Assembly (NCBI GenBank): GCA_016841965.1
Contig: JAEANN010000047.1
Location: 1 to 64,000 of the forward strand
Length of the DNA stretch: 64,000 nt
Direction: 5' to 3'
Origin: Candidatus Roseilinea mizusawaensis
GTDB lineage: Bacteria; Chloroflexota; Anaerolineae; J036; Brachytrichaceae
Shown: positions 46,531-58,888 of the stretch, one piece after another
Numbering within the stretch: the stretch's first letter is position 1
Layout: each line of letters opens with the position of its first letter
Made by a program: the position numbers and the translations under genes
The notes under the pieces: generated by a model
Database searches by the model: none
What the model saw: the letters and a program-made list of their open reading frames with translations, nothing else
Told to the model about the DNA's origin: nothing

Positions 46531-47867
46531 GGCAGAGACGACAACAGGTCACGGAACTCGACGGCAAACGTGTACATCTCGTCGAACTCCACGTCCTTCA
46601 GATCAGTTGCCGTCATGCCCCAGAAGCGGTCGAACAACAGGGCGATGGCCTGCTCGATGCGGGTCGTGTCTGCGCCGGGTAGGAAGAAGCCCATGCGTTT
46701 GGCAGCCGCCGTCAGCCGGCGCGCGTCCTTCAGACTGACAGCAATGATGAACTCCTTCAGCTCCTGCATGTATTCCGGCGTGACGCGCCCCACCATGCCG
46801 AAATCCACATAGGTCAGGCGAAAGGGTGTCGGCGCGCGCCCGTCTGCTGTTTCTGGCGCATCCTCAACCGGTACATTCAGACGACGCGCCGTCTCCACAT
46901 CCAGCGGTTGCACAAACAGGTTGCCGGGATGTGGGTCGGCGTGAAAGAAGCCATCCACAAAGATCTGCTGCAGGTAGGTGCTGAACAACTTGCGGGCCAC
47001 AGCTTGCCGCGAGACGCCGGCGCTTTCCAGCCCGGCGTAGTCGGTGATCTTGATGTCTTCGACGTTTTCGAGCACCAGCACGCGCCGCGTGGTGTATTCA
47101 TGATACGGTTTCGGCACGCGCACCTGCGGGTCGCCGGCGAAATTGCGGGCAAACAGATCCGCGTTGCGCGCCTCCTGCTCGTAGTCCAGCTCTTCCAGCA
47201 CGCCGTCGGCAAATTCCTGGATCAAGGCGTCCAGATTCGCCCGCCGGCGGATCGGCCCATACAGCTTGAGCCAGCGTGCAATCGTCTTGAGCGAACGCAG
47301 GTCAACCGCGACGATCTCATCGAGAAAGGGGCGCTGCACCTTGAGCACCACACGAATGGCGCGGGGGACGCTATTTGCGCTGGGCAGTGGATGTAGTTGC
47401 GCCCGATGCGCCTGGCCGAACGAAGCCGCCGCAACCGGCTCGCGCTCGAAGTCGTCGAAGATGTTATCAACCGGCCGGCCCAGCTCGGCCGCGATGATAC
47501 CGGCGATCGTGTCGTATGGTTCAGCCGGCACAGCATCCTGCAAGCCGCTCAGTTCGGCAATCACCTGCTGCGGCATGATGTCCACGCGGCTGCTCAGGAA
47601 CTGGCCCAGCTTGATCCACACGCCGCCCAGGTCCACCGCCAGCATGCGAAAAGCGCGCGCCAGCTTGACGAAGCGCGCCATGCGCGTGCGCTCCACACGC
47701 GCGCGCCCAACCACGCGCACCAGAATCAACTCCCACCAGACGAAGCCGGCAATCATCTTGAAGCCGAACCACAATGCGCGCCGCGCGCGCCGCTGCAACA
47801 GGCGCGGATCGGCGTGGGCCGAAACCACCGAAGAGGGCTGGTCGTTGGACGCGCGTGGAGTGGTCAT
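46473..47867 (-). CDS. UbiB/ABC1 (AarF) kinase-like protein, prematurely terminated
   Basis: KLGQFLSSRVDIMPQQVIAELSGLQDAVPAE, VVLKVQRPFLDEIVAVDLRSL, FHADPHPGN, YVDFGMVG; ends ...ILYLGRDTRWEL*. Confidence 0.9.
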   Translation of the reverse strand: MTTPRASNDQPSSVVSAHADPRLLQRRARRALWFGFKMIAGFVWWELILVRVVGRARVERTRMARFVKLARAFRMLAVDLGGVWIKLGQFLSSRVDIMPQQVIAELSGLQDAVPAEPYDTIAGIIAAELGRPVDNIFDDFEREPVAAASFGQAHRAQLHPLPSANSVPRAIRVVLKVQRPFLDEIVAVDLRSLKTIARWLKLYGPIRRRANLDALIQEFADGVLEELDYEQEARNADLFARNFAGDPQVRVPKPYHEYTTRRVLVLENVEDIKITDYAGLESAGVSRQAVARKLFSTYLQQIFVDGFFHADPHPGNLFVQPLDVETARRLNVPVEDAPETADGRAPTPFRLTYVDFGMVGRVTPEYMQELKEFIIAVSLKDARRLTAAAKRMGFFLPGADTTRIEQAIALLFDRFWGMTATDLKDVEFDEMYTFAVEFRDLLSSLPFQIPQNILYLGRDTRWEL

Positions 47868-47973
47868 GACCGGGAGGGCAATCTACCGACGCAGTATACT
47901 GGCTGAGGCCTTACTGAACATGCACTGAGGCTCTGTAACTGGTTCGTCGTTATTTCGTGAAGAGGTGAATCCA

Positions 47974-48333
47974 ATGGCAGAGAACAAGCCCGCAATACAG
48001 GCGCCTGGCGTGATGGGCGAATTTCAGCGCTTCCTCACCAAGTCGAATGCTATCGCACTGGCCATCGGCGTCATCATTGGCGCTGCGACGACCCAGGTGG
48101 TCAATTCGGTCGTCAACGACCTGATCAACCCAATCATCGGGGCGCTGCTGGCTAATCTCGACCTATCGCAGGTCAAGATCGTGCTAGGAACCCTTAAACA
48201 GCCGGATGGGTCGACGGTCGAGAACGCCATTCGCATCGGCAATTTCATCTCGATCCTCATCAACTTCACGATCACGATGTTTGTGGTGTTCTTCATCGCG
48301 CGGCTGGTGGCCAGACAGGTGATCGAGAAGTAG
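47974..48333 (+). CDS. mscL: Large-conductance mechanosensitive channel
   Basis: GEFQRFLTKSNAIALAIGVIIGAATTQVVNSVVNDLINPIIG; possible GTG start at 47965. Confidence 0.93.
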   Translation: MAENKPAIQAPGVMGEFQRFLTKSNAIALAIGVIIGAATTQVVNSVVNDLINPIIGALLANLDLSQVKIVLGTLKQPDGSTVENAIRIGNFISILINFTITMFVVFFIARLVARQVIEK

Positions 48334-48343
48334 CGCCGCGAGA

Positions 48344-49891
48344 TCAAGCGCCGGCGCGGGTGGCAGAGATATGGTCGGTCGGGTCGAAACGGCCATACGT
48401 CAGGGCCATCTCGCGCAGCCGGCCGGCCAAGTCCTCTGTGAGTTGGCCGGGCAGCAGGCGCCATTGCCAGTTCCCATGCGGCCGGCCCGGCAGATTCATG
48501 CGCGCCGCTTCGTCCAGTCCCAGAACGTCTTGCGCGGTCAGCACGATGGTGTCGGCCACCGACATCATTAACAGGCGGGCCATATCCCAGTGGATCTGCC
48601 GGCCATCCGTGCCGGTGTAGCTCAACACCTGTTTGCGCGTCGGCGCATCCAGGCTGTTGAACCAACCCACGGTGGTGTTGTTATCGTGCGTGCCGCTGTA
48701 GGCCACGCAGTTGCGGACGTAGTTGTGCGGGAGGTAGCTCGAACGGGTGTCGGCCACAAACGCGAACTGCAACACGCGCATGCCGGGGAAATGGAAGGCG
48801 TCGCGCAGCGCCTCAACCTCCGGCGTAATGACACCCAGATCCTCGGCGATGATGGGCAGGCGATAGTCCGCCGGCGCGTCGGCCGGGCGCAAGGCTTGTT
48901 CGATGGCGCGGAACAACTCAAAACCGGGGGCCTGCACCCAGCGGCCTTTGATGGCGGTCGGCTCGTCGGCCGGCACTTCCCAGTACGCCTGGAAACCGCG
49001 AAAATGATCGATGCGCACGCGATCATACAGGCTGAACGCGCTGCGGCACCGCGCAATCCACCAATCGAAGCCGCGCGCTTGCATCACCTCCCAGCGATAG
49101 AGCGGGTTGCCCCAGCGCTGGCCGGTGGGGCTGAAATAATCCGGCGGCACGCCGGCAATCACGGTTGAATTGCCGGTCTCGTCAAAGTGGAACAGGTCGC
49201 GGTTGGCCCAGGCGTCTGCGCTGTCGTAAGCGACGAAGATGGGGATATCGCCGATGATCTCGATCCCACGCGCATTGGCGCGCTGCTTGACAGCCTGCCA
49301 CTGCTTGAAAAATTGATACTGCAAGTATTGCCAGGCGCGCTGTTCGTGGCTCAGTTTGGCGCGCCATGCGGCCAGCGCCGCCGGCTCGCGCCGCGCGATG
49401 TCGCGCTCCCAGGTGTTCCACACCCGTCCGCCGTGCGCATCCTTCAGCGCCATGAACAGGGCATAGTCGTCGAGCCAGGCCGCATTCGCCGTGCAAAAGG
49501 CTTCGAACGCAGCCCGGTCTTCCGCCGCCGCATGGCGCTGGAAATAGTCAAACGAACGGCGCAAGCGATCGAACTTGAATTGAATCACCGGCCCGTAGTC
49601 CACCCGTTCGGGCGGAAAAGACGGTGCATCTGCCAGGTCCGCCGGGGCGAGCGCGTTCTCCTCGACCAGCGTTTGCAGGCTGATCAGCAACGGATTACCG
49701 GCAAAAGCCGAGAAGCACTGATAGGGCGAGTCGCCGTAGCCGGTAGGGCCGAGCGGCAAGACTTGCCACAAGCGCTGGCCGGCGTCTGCCAGAAAATCAA
49801 CAAACCGGTGGGCGTGCTCGCCCAGTTCGCCAATGCCGAACCGGCCCGGCAAAGAAGTGGGGTGCAACAACAGGCCGCTTGCTCTTTCCAT
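48344..49891 (-). CDS. malQ: 4-alpha-glucanotransferase
   Basis: MERASGLLLHPTSLPGRFGIGELG, WQVLPLGPTGYGDSPYQ, IDHFRGFQAYWEVPA, GTHDNNTTVGWF. Confidence 0.96.
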   Translation of the reverse strand: MERASGLLLHPTSLPGRFGIGELGEHAHRFVDFLADAGQRLWQVLPLGPTGYGDSPYQCFSAFAGNPLLISLQTLVEENALAPADLADAPSFPPERVDYGPVIQFKFDRLRRSFDYFQRHAAAEDRAAFEAFCTANAAWLDDYALFMALKDAHGGRVWNTWERDIARREPAALAAWRAKLSHEQRAWQYLQYQFFKQWQAVKQRANARGIEIIGDIPIFVAYDSADAWANRDLFHFDETGNSTVIAGVPPDYFSPTGQRWGNPLYRWEVMQARGFDWWIARCRSAFSLYDRVRIDHFRGFQAYWEVPADEPTAIKGRWVQAPGFELFRAIEQALRPADAPADYRLPIIAEDLGVITPEVEALRDAFHFPGMRVLQFAFVADTRSSYLPHNYVRNCVAYSGTHDNNTTVGWFNSLDAPTRKQVLSYTGTDGRQIHWDMARLLMMSVADTIVLTAQDVLGLDEAARMNLPGRPHGNWQWRLLPGQLTEDLAGRLREMALTYGRFDPTDHISATRAGA

Positions 49892-49927
49892 GTTGTGGAT
49901 GATAAACCAGATCGCGGCGTGGCTATA

Positions 49928-50619
49928 ATGCCTCTTCCCGCGATGACACAAACCACACGCGATGCAATAGGCCGACGAGCGGCCCTGCAACGAACGGGCG
50001 AGATGCCCACCCAAGCCGGCCCAGACGTCAGCTCGGTCGAAACACTCGACGAAATCTGGGAGCGCCCCGGTACGCCCGGCGCGATCTGGCGCGCACTGGC
50101 CGAGGTGGCCGTGATGCTGGCAATCCTGTACGGCATCTACACGTTCTTCCTCACCGGCGCGACAATCGTGGGCGCAGTGATGGAGCCAACACTGCTCAAC
50201 GGCCAGCATCTGCTGGTGAGCAAGGCAACCTACCTGCTCTCCCCGCCGCAGCGCGGCGATGTGGTGGTGTTGCGCGATCCGCTGGGATCGGGCCGCATCG
50301 TCGCCCGGCGCGTGATCGGACTGCCAGGCGAAAAGATCGAAATGCGCGGCCGGCAGGTGATTGTCAACAATCGCCCGCTCAACGAGACCTATGTCAGCAC
50401 GCCACTGCTGGCCACCGAAAGCATGACTGCTGTTGTCGCGCTTCAGCTTGGCAACGACGAGGTGTACGTGCTGGCAGACAACCGCCTGTCTCTCAACGAC
50501 AGCCGCACCTGGGGGCCGGTCAAGCTCGATGCAGTGGTGGGCCGCGCCTGGCTGATCTATTGGCCACCCGACAGCATCAGTGTTGTCAAACACGAACGAT
50601 ATGAGCAGGAGACACTTCC

Positions 50620-50623
<4 letters not shown>
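49928..50623 (+). CDS. Signal peptidase I homolog with non-canonical catalytic dyad
   Basis: [31 protein letters not shown]...[49 protein letters not shown]. Confidence 0.88.
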
Positions 50624-51309
<686 letters not shown>

Positions 51310-51357
51310 GCACTGATCCTCACACGCGCTGAACACGCGGAAGCAGAAGATTTCAGA

Positions 51358-51401
51358 TTGACACGGCAAACACACTGTGTCAAAATGGTTCCAGATTGGA
51401 A
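51358..51401 (+). promoter_or_regulatory. Putative autoregulated toxin-antitoxin promoter/operator
   Basis: TTGACA -35, 17-nt spacer, CAAAAT -10; inverted repeat TTGACAC-N12-GTGTCAA; second short IR TTCCA-GAT-TGGAA. Confidence 0.6.
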
Positions 51402-51421
51402 TCAGCGAGAGGAGGCTGTTC

Positions 51422-51664
51422 ATGCCAACGATTACCGTCAAGAACATCCCCACAGACGTTTACGAACTGCTCAAGCGATCTGCTGCCGCCAATCGGCGCA
51501 GCATCAACAGCGAAATCATCATACACATTGAGCGCGGGGTTCGCGGACGCAGAGTGGATGCCGAAGCCCTGCTCCTGCGCGCGCGCCTGTTGCGCCAGAA
51601 GACCAGACGGCATCGCGTCACAGACGTCGAATTTCAAGCCGCCAAAACGACAGGCCGGCCATGA
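51422..51664 (+). CDS. FitA/VapB-like ribbon-helix-helix antitoxin
   Basis: MPTITVKNIPTDVYELLKRSAAANRRSINSEIIIHIER; ATGA overlap with PIN gene. Confidence 0.9.
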   Translation: MPTITVKNIPTDVYELLKRSAAANRRSINSEIIIHIERGVRGRRVDAEALLLRARLLRQKTRRHRVTDVEFQAAKTTGRP

Positions 51665-52071
51665 TTGTGGTTGACACAAACCTGATCGGTTATTTGTTTC
51701 TGGAAAGCAGCCACTCTGCGCTGGCCGAGCAGGCCTGGCGCAAAGACAACGAGTGGGTTGCGCCCCTTCTCTGGCGCAGCGAATTCCGCAACGTCCTTGC
51801 CCACTACATCCGCAAGCGATGGCTGACAGTGGAAGAATGCAGGCAGATCATGGCGAGCGCGCTTGAACTCATGGAAGCACAGGAGTATGAAGCGGACTCG
51901 GATCAGGTGTTACGGCTTGTGGCCGAGAGCAACTGTTCAGCCTATGACTGTGAATTCATCGCAGTGGCGCAGGAGCTGAGGATTCCACTGGTCACGGTAG
52001 ACAAGCAAATCCTCAGAGAGTTCCCCACCGTGGCAGTATCGCTGTCAGACTTTGCCGAACGGCAGGAATGA
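51661..52071 (+). CDS. PIN domain toxin (VapC/FitB-like)
   Basis: MIVVDTNLIGYLFLESSHSALAEQ...AYDCEFIAVAQELRIPLVTVDKQIL. Confidence 0.92.
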   Translation: MIVVDTNLIGYLFLESSHSALAEQAWRKDNEWVAPLLWRSEFRNVLAHYIRKRWLTVEECRQIMASALELMEAQEYEADSDQVLRLVAESNCSAYDCEFIAVAQELRIPLVTVDKQILREFPTVAVSLSDFAERQE

Positions 52072-52180
52072 GGCGACTCAGAACCTATCCCAGCAGATTT
52101 AAGACGTCGGATTTCCGGAAGAAGTCCGATGCCTTATAGATAGAGTCTAAAGCAAATGCCAAATATCCTTTTTGTCCCGC

Positions 52181-54161
<1,981 letters not shown>

Positions 54162-54172
54162 TCATGCGCGCC

Positions 54173-54628
54173 ATGCAACCACGCATCCGACCCGCCACAG
54201 TCAACGACCAGCGCGCCATTTGGGCCTGGGTCTGGCGAAGCGGCCTCAACCCCTTGAATCTGAACTGGCGCAACTTCGTGGTGGCAGAGGTCGAAGGACA
54301 ACTGGCCGGCTTCGGTCAGTTGCGCCCGCATCGCGACGGCAGTCTTGAACTGGCGTCGCTGGTGGTGAGGCCGGGTTATCGCAGACAGGGCATCGGCAGC
54401 CGGATCGTGCGCGCCTTGCTGGCCGGCCAGCAAGGGAGCATCTATCTGTTCTGCGAAAGCAAGTTGCAGCCATACTACGCCCGGCTTGGCTTTCAACCCA
54501 TCCCCCCGGCCATGTTGCCCCCTGCGCTGGCGCGCATGCACCGAATGGCGATCTGGCTCATGCGACTCGCCTCAGCCATCAGCCGGCGGGAGATAGGAAT
54601 CGTTCCTATGCGCTGGGTATCACAGTGA
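54173..54628 (+). CDS. GNAT family N-acetyltransferase
   Basis: IRPATVNDQRAIWAWV, LASLVVRPGYRRQGIGSRIVRALL, YYARLGFQP. Confidence 0.88.
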   Translation: MQPRIRPATVNDQRAIWAWVWRSGLNPLNLNWRNFVVAEVEGQLAGFGQLRPHRDGSLELASLVVRPGYRRQGIGSRIVRALLAGQQGSIYLFCESKLQPYYARLGFQPIPPAMLPPALARMHRMAIWLMRLASAISRREIGIVPMRWVSQ

Positions 54629-54708
54629 CCGCGGCGGCCGGCGGCGCAACATGACACCGGCCGGCGTTACAATCCGGCCTGTGCCAGTGCGTGTTGCCGA
54701 GGCGGGTC

Positions 54709-57700
54709 ATGGCTATTCCCACATCCACTCAGGATCAGAGCGACACTCGGCCGGCGTTGCCGGCGCCTGGCCCGCTCTTTGGCCAGCAGGCCGAACTGCG
54801 CGCGCTCGCCGGCGTGTTGAGCCGGCCGGGACTGGTCACGCTGACCGGCCTGGGCGGCAGCGGCAAGACCACGCTGGCGTTGCACCTCGCGCGCGAGCTA
54901 TCCGCCTCGTTCACAGGCCGCGTGTGGTGGTGCGACCTCGGCCCGCTGACCGATCCCGCGCTCGTGTCATACGCCGTGGCCGCTGCGCTGGGGCTATCGG
55001 ACACGCTGGCGCCCGTCGAGGCCGCCCGGCGGGTCATCGGCGCAGCGCCGGCCTTGCTAGTGCTCGACAATTGCGAACACGTTGCGGCGGCGGCGGCCGA
55101 CCTGATTCATGCGCTGATGACCGATTGCCCCGGCTTGCGTGCGCTGGCCACCAGCCTGCAACCATTGGGCGCGCCGGGCGAGCAGGTCTGGCCGCTGAGG
55201 CCACTGCCCGTTCCTGCGCTCGACGCGCCGCTGGATCAACAAGCCGAACAGCCGGCCATCGCGCTCTTTGTGTCGCGCGCCAAAGCCAGCGCGCCACGCT
55301 TCGAGCTGAACGAGCGCACCGCGCCGTTGATTGCAGCCATCTGTCGCCGGCTGGATGGCCTGCCGCTGGCGATCGAACTCGCGGCTGCGCGCGCCGGGAT
55401 GCTCAGCCTGGAACAAATACTGTCTCACCTGGCCGGCAGCCTGACCCTCCTCACCGGCGCGCAGTGTTCCGCCGGCAGCGCAGCCCGCCACCACGCGCTG
55501 CGCGCCACGCTGGAATGGGGCTATCGGCTGTTGAGCGCCGAGGAGCAACAATTCTTTCGCAGTCTGTCGGTCTTTCCCGCTTCGTTCGCGCTGGAGACGG
55601 TTGCCGGCGTCGAAGGCACGCCGGAAAGTGAGTTGGTGAAGACACTGGATATGTTGTCCAGCCTGGTGAACAAGTCCCTGCTTGTCGTCGGCGAAATTCC
55701 CGCGCGTGGCACAGCGCGTTACCGCATGTTGGAGCCGGTGCGCATCTACGCCCGCGAATTGCTGGAAGCGGCGGGAGAAGGGCCGGCAACGCGAGATCGC
55801 CAGTTGCGTTGGGCCGTCTCACTGGCCGAGGGCCTGGCGTCCCAGCTCATCACGCCAGAGGCCGGCCTGGCCATCGCGCGCATCGAGGCCGAGTACGACA
55901 CGCTGCGCGCGGCGCTGCGCTGGGCCATCACCTCTCGGCAGATCGAAATGGGGATGCGACTGGCAGCAGCCCTGTTTCGTTTCTGGTTCAACCGTGGCCC
56001 GTTGCGCGAAGGGCGCTCCTGGTGCGAAGAACTGCTCAACGTCCCTGCCGACACGTCTCTCGTGTCGCCGGCCATCCGCGCGCGGGTTGCCTTCACCTCC
56101 GGGCGGCTGGCCTGCCGGCAGGGCGATAATCTCACCGCTGCCAGGCGCGGCGCCGAAAGCCTGCGTCTGGCGCGCGAGGCCGGCGTGCGGGAAGACGAGG
56201 CGCGCGCCCTCGATTTGCTGGGCCTGGCCGCCCACGACGGGCACGACTTCATGCAGGCCATCGCCCATTATCGCGAGGCAATCGACCTGCGCCGCGCGCT
56301 GGGAAATAGTTGGGCCGTGGCCGTCTCGCTCAACAATCTGGGGCTGGTGCATTTCGAGTGCGGCGATTACGACGAAGCGGCCGCCTGTTTCACCGCCGCG
56401 TTAGACTCGGCAGCCCAGGCCGGCGCGGACCTTATCCCCGCCCATGAAAATCTGGCCGAGGTCGAGGCAGCGCGCGGCGACATCCTGAGAGCGGCCAGTC
56501 ATGCCCGGCGCGGCCTGGCGCTGGCGCAGGCCGCCGGCGATCAACATTCGCTGGCCGGCGCGCGCCGCATGTTGGGCGTGATTGCCCGGCTGCAAGGCCA
56601 TCTGGATGAAGCCGCATCGTTGGCGCAGGCAGCTCTGGATGCCTTTCTTACGCTCGACTCGCCAACCAACGTGGGCGACGCCCAGCGGGACGTGGGTGAT
56701 GTGCGCATGCAGCGCGGCGAGATGAGGCCGGCGCAGGAGGCGTACTCGGCGGCGTTGGAGGCGCACCAAAAGGTCGGCTACCTGCGCGGCATGGTCGAAG
56801 CGCAAAGCCGGCTGGCACTGCTCAGCGCCGCGCGCGACGCAACCACCCTCGCTCTGAGTCAGGCGCGCGAAGTGATTGCGCCGCTGCTCGACCTGCTCGA
56901 ACAGCGCAGAGCCACCTTCCGCCGCAGTTTGATCGAAGCAGTGGAGGCTGCCGGCCTGGCGCTGGCAGCGTCCGCGCCGGATCAGGCCGGGCAGTGGCTG
57001 GCGACGGCGACGACGGAGCGCGCCCGACTGAAGCTGCCTCGAATGCCGCCCTGGCGCGAGATCATCGAAGCAGCGTGCAGCAAAGCCATTGCCCCAGCGA
57101 CTCCCCTCACGCTGGAAGCGGCTGCCCGGCAAATTCTGGCAATACCCGCCGTCACGTCGCAAAGGAACGCCCAGCCGATCGTCTCCACAACCGGCGAACC
57201 GCGCATCCGCGTTCGCGCGCTGGGTCGGGCAGAGGTGCTGGTGGCCGGCCAGCCGGTCAAAGCGTCGGCCTGGGTCTATCACAAAGCGCGCGAGTTATGC
57301 TTTTACCTGCTCGACCGGCCGCCGACGAGCAAAGCGCAGATCGGCCTCGACCTGTGGCCGGAGGCGTCGTCGGCCCAACTGCGCAACTATTTGCACCGCA
57401 GCCTGCACTTCATCCGCAAAGTGCTGGGCGACCCCGACGCGGTACAGTTCGAGCGCGGACAGTACAGTATCAGGCCGGGGCCAGACCTGTGGTACGACGT
57501 GGCTGAGTTCGAGGCCGGCCTGCGACGCGCTGCGGCGCTGGGGTCGGTCACCACGGCAAGCGCCGAGCGCCGCGCCGAGATGGGCGAGCTGCTGCAAGCG
57601 GCAATTGCACTGTGGGACGGCGAGTTTCTGGCCGATCTGGACGCCGGAGAGTGGGCTGTTTTGCGGCGTGAAGAATTGTGCCAGTCTTATCTGCGCGCCC

Positions 57701-57963
57701 TGATCGATCTGGGACAACTGCACGGGCTTGAAGCGCGCTATGCCGAAGCCATCGCCATCTGGCAGCGCGCGCTGACGGTTGACCCCTACCTCGAGCTGGC
57801 CCAGCGCGAGTTGATGCGCTGCCTGGCCCGACAGGGCGAGATAGCCGCCGCGCTGAGCAAATACGAGCGCCTGCGCGAACTCCTGGCCGCCGAACTGGAT
57901 GCCTCTCCCTCCCATGAAACCACCGCGCTCTACGAACGCATCCGGCGCGGTGACGACGTGTAA
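54709..57963 (+). CDS. NB-ARC ATPase / TPR / C-terminal BTAD (SARP-like) regulator
   Basis: GLGGSGKTTLALHLA, LLVLDNCEHV, LPLAIELAAARAGMLS; TPR repeats; C-term IRVRALGRAEVLVAGQPVKASAWVYHKARELCFYLLDRPP + BTAD YAEAIAIWQRALTVDPYLELAQRELMRCLARQGEIAAALSKYERLRELL. Confidence 0.9.
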   Translation: MAIPTSTQDQSDTRPALPAPGPLFGQQAELRALAGVLSRPGLVTLTGLGGSGKTTLALHLARELSASFTGRVWWCDLGPLTDPALVSYAVAAALGLSDTLAPVEAARRVIGAAPALLVLDNCEHVAAAAADLIHALMTDCPGLRALATSLQPLGAPGEQVWPLRPLPVPALDAPLDQQAEQPAIALFVSRAKASAPRFELNERTAPLIAAICRRLDGLPLAIELAAARAGMLSLEQILSHLAGSLTLLTGAQCSAGSAARHHALRATLEWGYRLLSAEEQQFFRSLSVFPASFALETVAGVEGTPESELVKTLDMLSSLVNKSLLVVGEIPARGTARYRMLEPVRIYARELLEAAGEGPATRDRQLRWAVSLAEGLASQLITPEAGLAIARIEAEYDTLRAALRWAITSRQIEMGMRLAAALFRFWFNRGPLREGRSWCEELLNVPADTSLVSPAIRARVAFTSGRLACRQGDNLTAARRGAESLRLAREAGVREDEARALDLLGLAAHDGHDFMQAIAHYREAIDLRRALGNSWAVAVSLNNLGLVHFECGDYDEAAACFTAALDSAAQAGADLIPAHENLAEVEAARGDILRAASHARRGLALAQAAGDQHSLAGARRMLGVIARLQGHLDEAASLAQAALDAFLTLDSPTNVGDAQRDVGDVRMQRGEMRPAQEAYSAALEAHQKVGYLRGMVEAQSRLALLSAARDATTLALSQAREVIAPLLDLLEQRRATFRRSLIEAVEAAGLALAASAPDQAGQWLATATTERARLKLPRMPPWREIIEAACSKAIAPATPLTLEAAARQILAIPAVTSQRNAQPIVSTTGEPRIRVRALGRAEVLVAGQPVKASAWVYHKARELCFYLLDRPPTSKAQIGLDLWPEASSAQLRNYLHRSLHFIRKVLGDPDAVQFERGQYSIRPGPDLWYDVAEFEAGLRRAAALGSVTTASAERRAEMGELLQAAIALWDGEFLADLDAGEWAVLRREELCQSYLRALIDLGQLHGLEARYAEAIAIWQRALTVDPYLELAQRELMRCLARQGEIAAALSKYERLRELLAAELDASPSHETTALYERIRRGDDV

Positions 57964-58059
57964 GCGTTTGTGTAAGCGCCCCCCCTGTACCCTGCCACCT
58001 GATCAGTCGAGACAGGGCTTTGACGCTGTGAGTTTTGGGTTGGCTTTCTGGAGGTATGG

Positions 58060-58614
58060 ATGGGTTGGGTGGATTGGATCCCGCGAGGGCGCATGGCGGC
58101 ATTGGCAGCCACCTTTACGCTTCTGACTGCATGTGGGGGCGGCTCGCCAACAACGCTGGCGCCGGTCACGCTGGCGCCGGTCACGCTGGCGCCGTTGACG
58201 CTTCCCCCTGAGCTGGCCGGCCTCGACCTGTGCGCCGCAATCCCCCCGGCTGCGTTGGAAGCCGTGTTGGGGCGCAAGCTGGTCAGCGCGCCGGCCGGGT
58301 TTGAATATCCCGACGCGCCCGGCAGCGCCGGCTGTCAATACGACGCCGGGCAGGATTCGCAAGGCAACGCGCTATTTGCCTACGTCGCCCTCGCTGCACC
58401 CGATACGTATGACCGACAACCACGCTACCAGGATCAATCGGTTAGCGGGATTGGGGATGCCGCCTACTTCAACAACGGCGCCGACGCGCGTCAACTGTGG
58501 GTCAGGCTGGACAAAGTGGCGCTGGTGGTCGCTATTGGCGATGTGCCCAACGAGACCGGCCTGAAACAACTCGCCGTCTTACTGGTGGATGCCATCCGCG
58601 CCGGCGAGCACTGA
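58060..58614 (+). CDS. Small lipoprotein with LAPVT repeats
   Basis: LLTACGGG lipobox; three near-identical 15-nt CTGGCGCCGGTCACG repeats. Confidence 0.75.
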   Translation: MGWVDWIPRGRMAALAATFTLLTACGGGSPTTLAPVTLAPVTLAPLTLPPELAGLDLCAAIPPAALEAVLGRKLVSAPAGFEYPDAPGSAGCQYDAGQDSQGNALFAYVALAAPDTYDRQPRYQDQSVSGIGDAAYFNNGADARQLWVRLDKVALVVAIGDVPNETGLKQLAVLLVDAIRAGEH

Positions 58615-58615
58615 C

Positions 58616-58888
58616 ATGCCATTTCGTCATCAACCCGTTCAACTGGAGACGTTCATCGTGCGCATCTGGCGCGAGGCCAGTGGATCCGCATGGCGCGGCA
58701 AGATCATTCATTTACCCGACCGCGCCACGCGGGACTTTGGGACGCTGGCGCAGGCCGGCGCATTCATCGCGCTCTATGCGCCGGGTGTCGATCAGTCAGT
58801 CGAGGCATTCACAGACAGCGAGGGCACAGCGGACTCCGTCCACGCGGACTGCGTCCGCGATGATGCTTCTGGCGACCCGACTGAATGA
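58616..58888 (+). CDS. Small hypothetical protein
   Basis: MPFRHQPVQLETFIVRIWREASGSAWRGKIIHLPDRATRDFG; start overlaps/abuts the preceding stop. Confidence 0.55.
   Translation: MPFRHQPVQLETFIVRIWREASGSAWRGKIIHLPDRATRDFGTLAQAGAFIALYAPGVDQSVEAFTDSEGTADSVHADCVRDDASGDPTE

Noticed and set aside
49187-49927. N-terminal extension of the signal peptidase ORF (track start 49187)
   Set aside because: The extension is antisense to malQ and has no coding signature; starts at 49928 or 49943 fit the fold and the TM segment.
51422-52071. Defense island nucleated by the TA pair
   Set aside because: Neighbours (deoC, CoA-binding protein, metY) are housekeeping; no other defense genes recognised.
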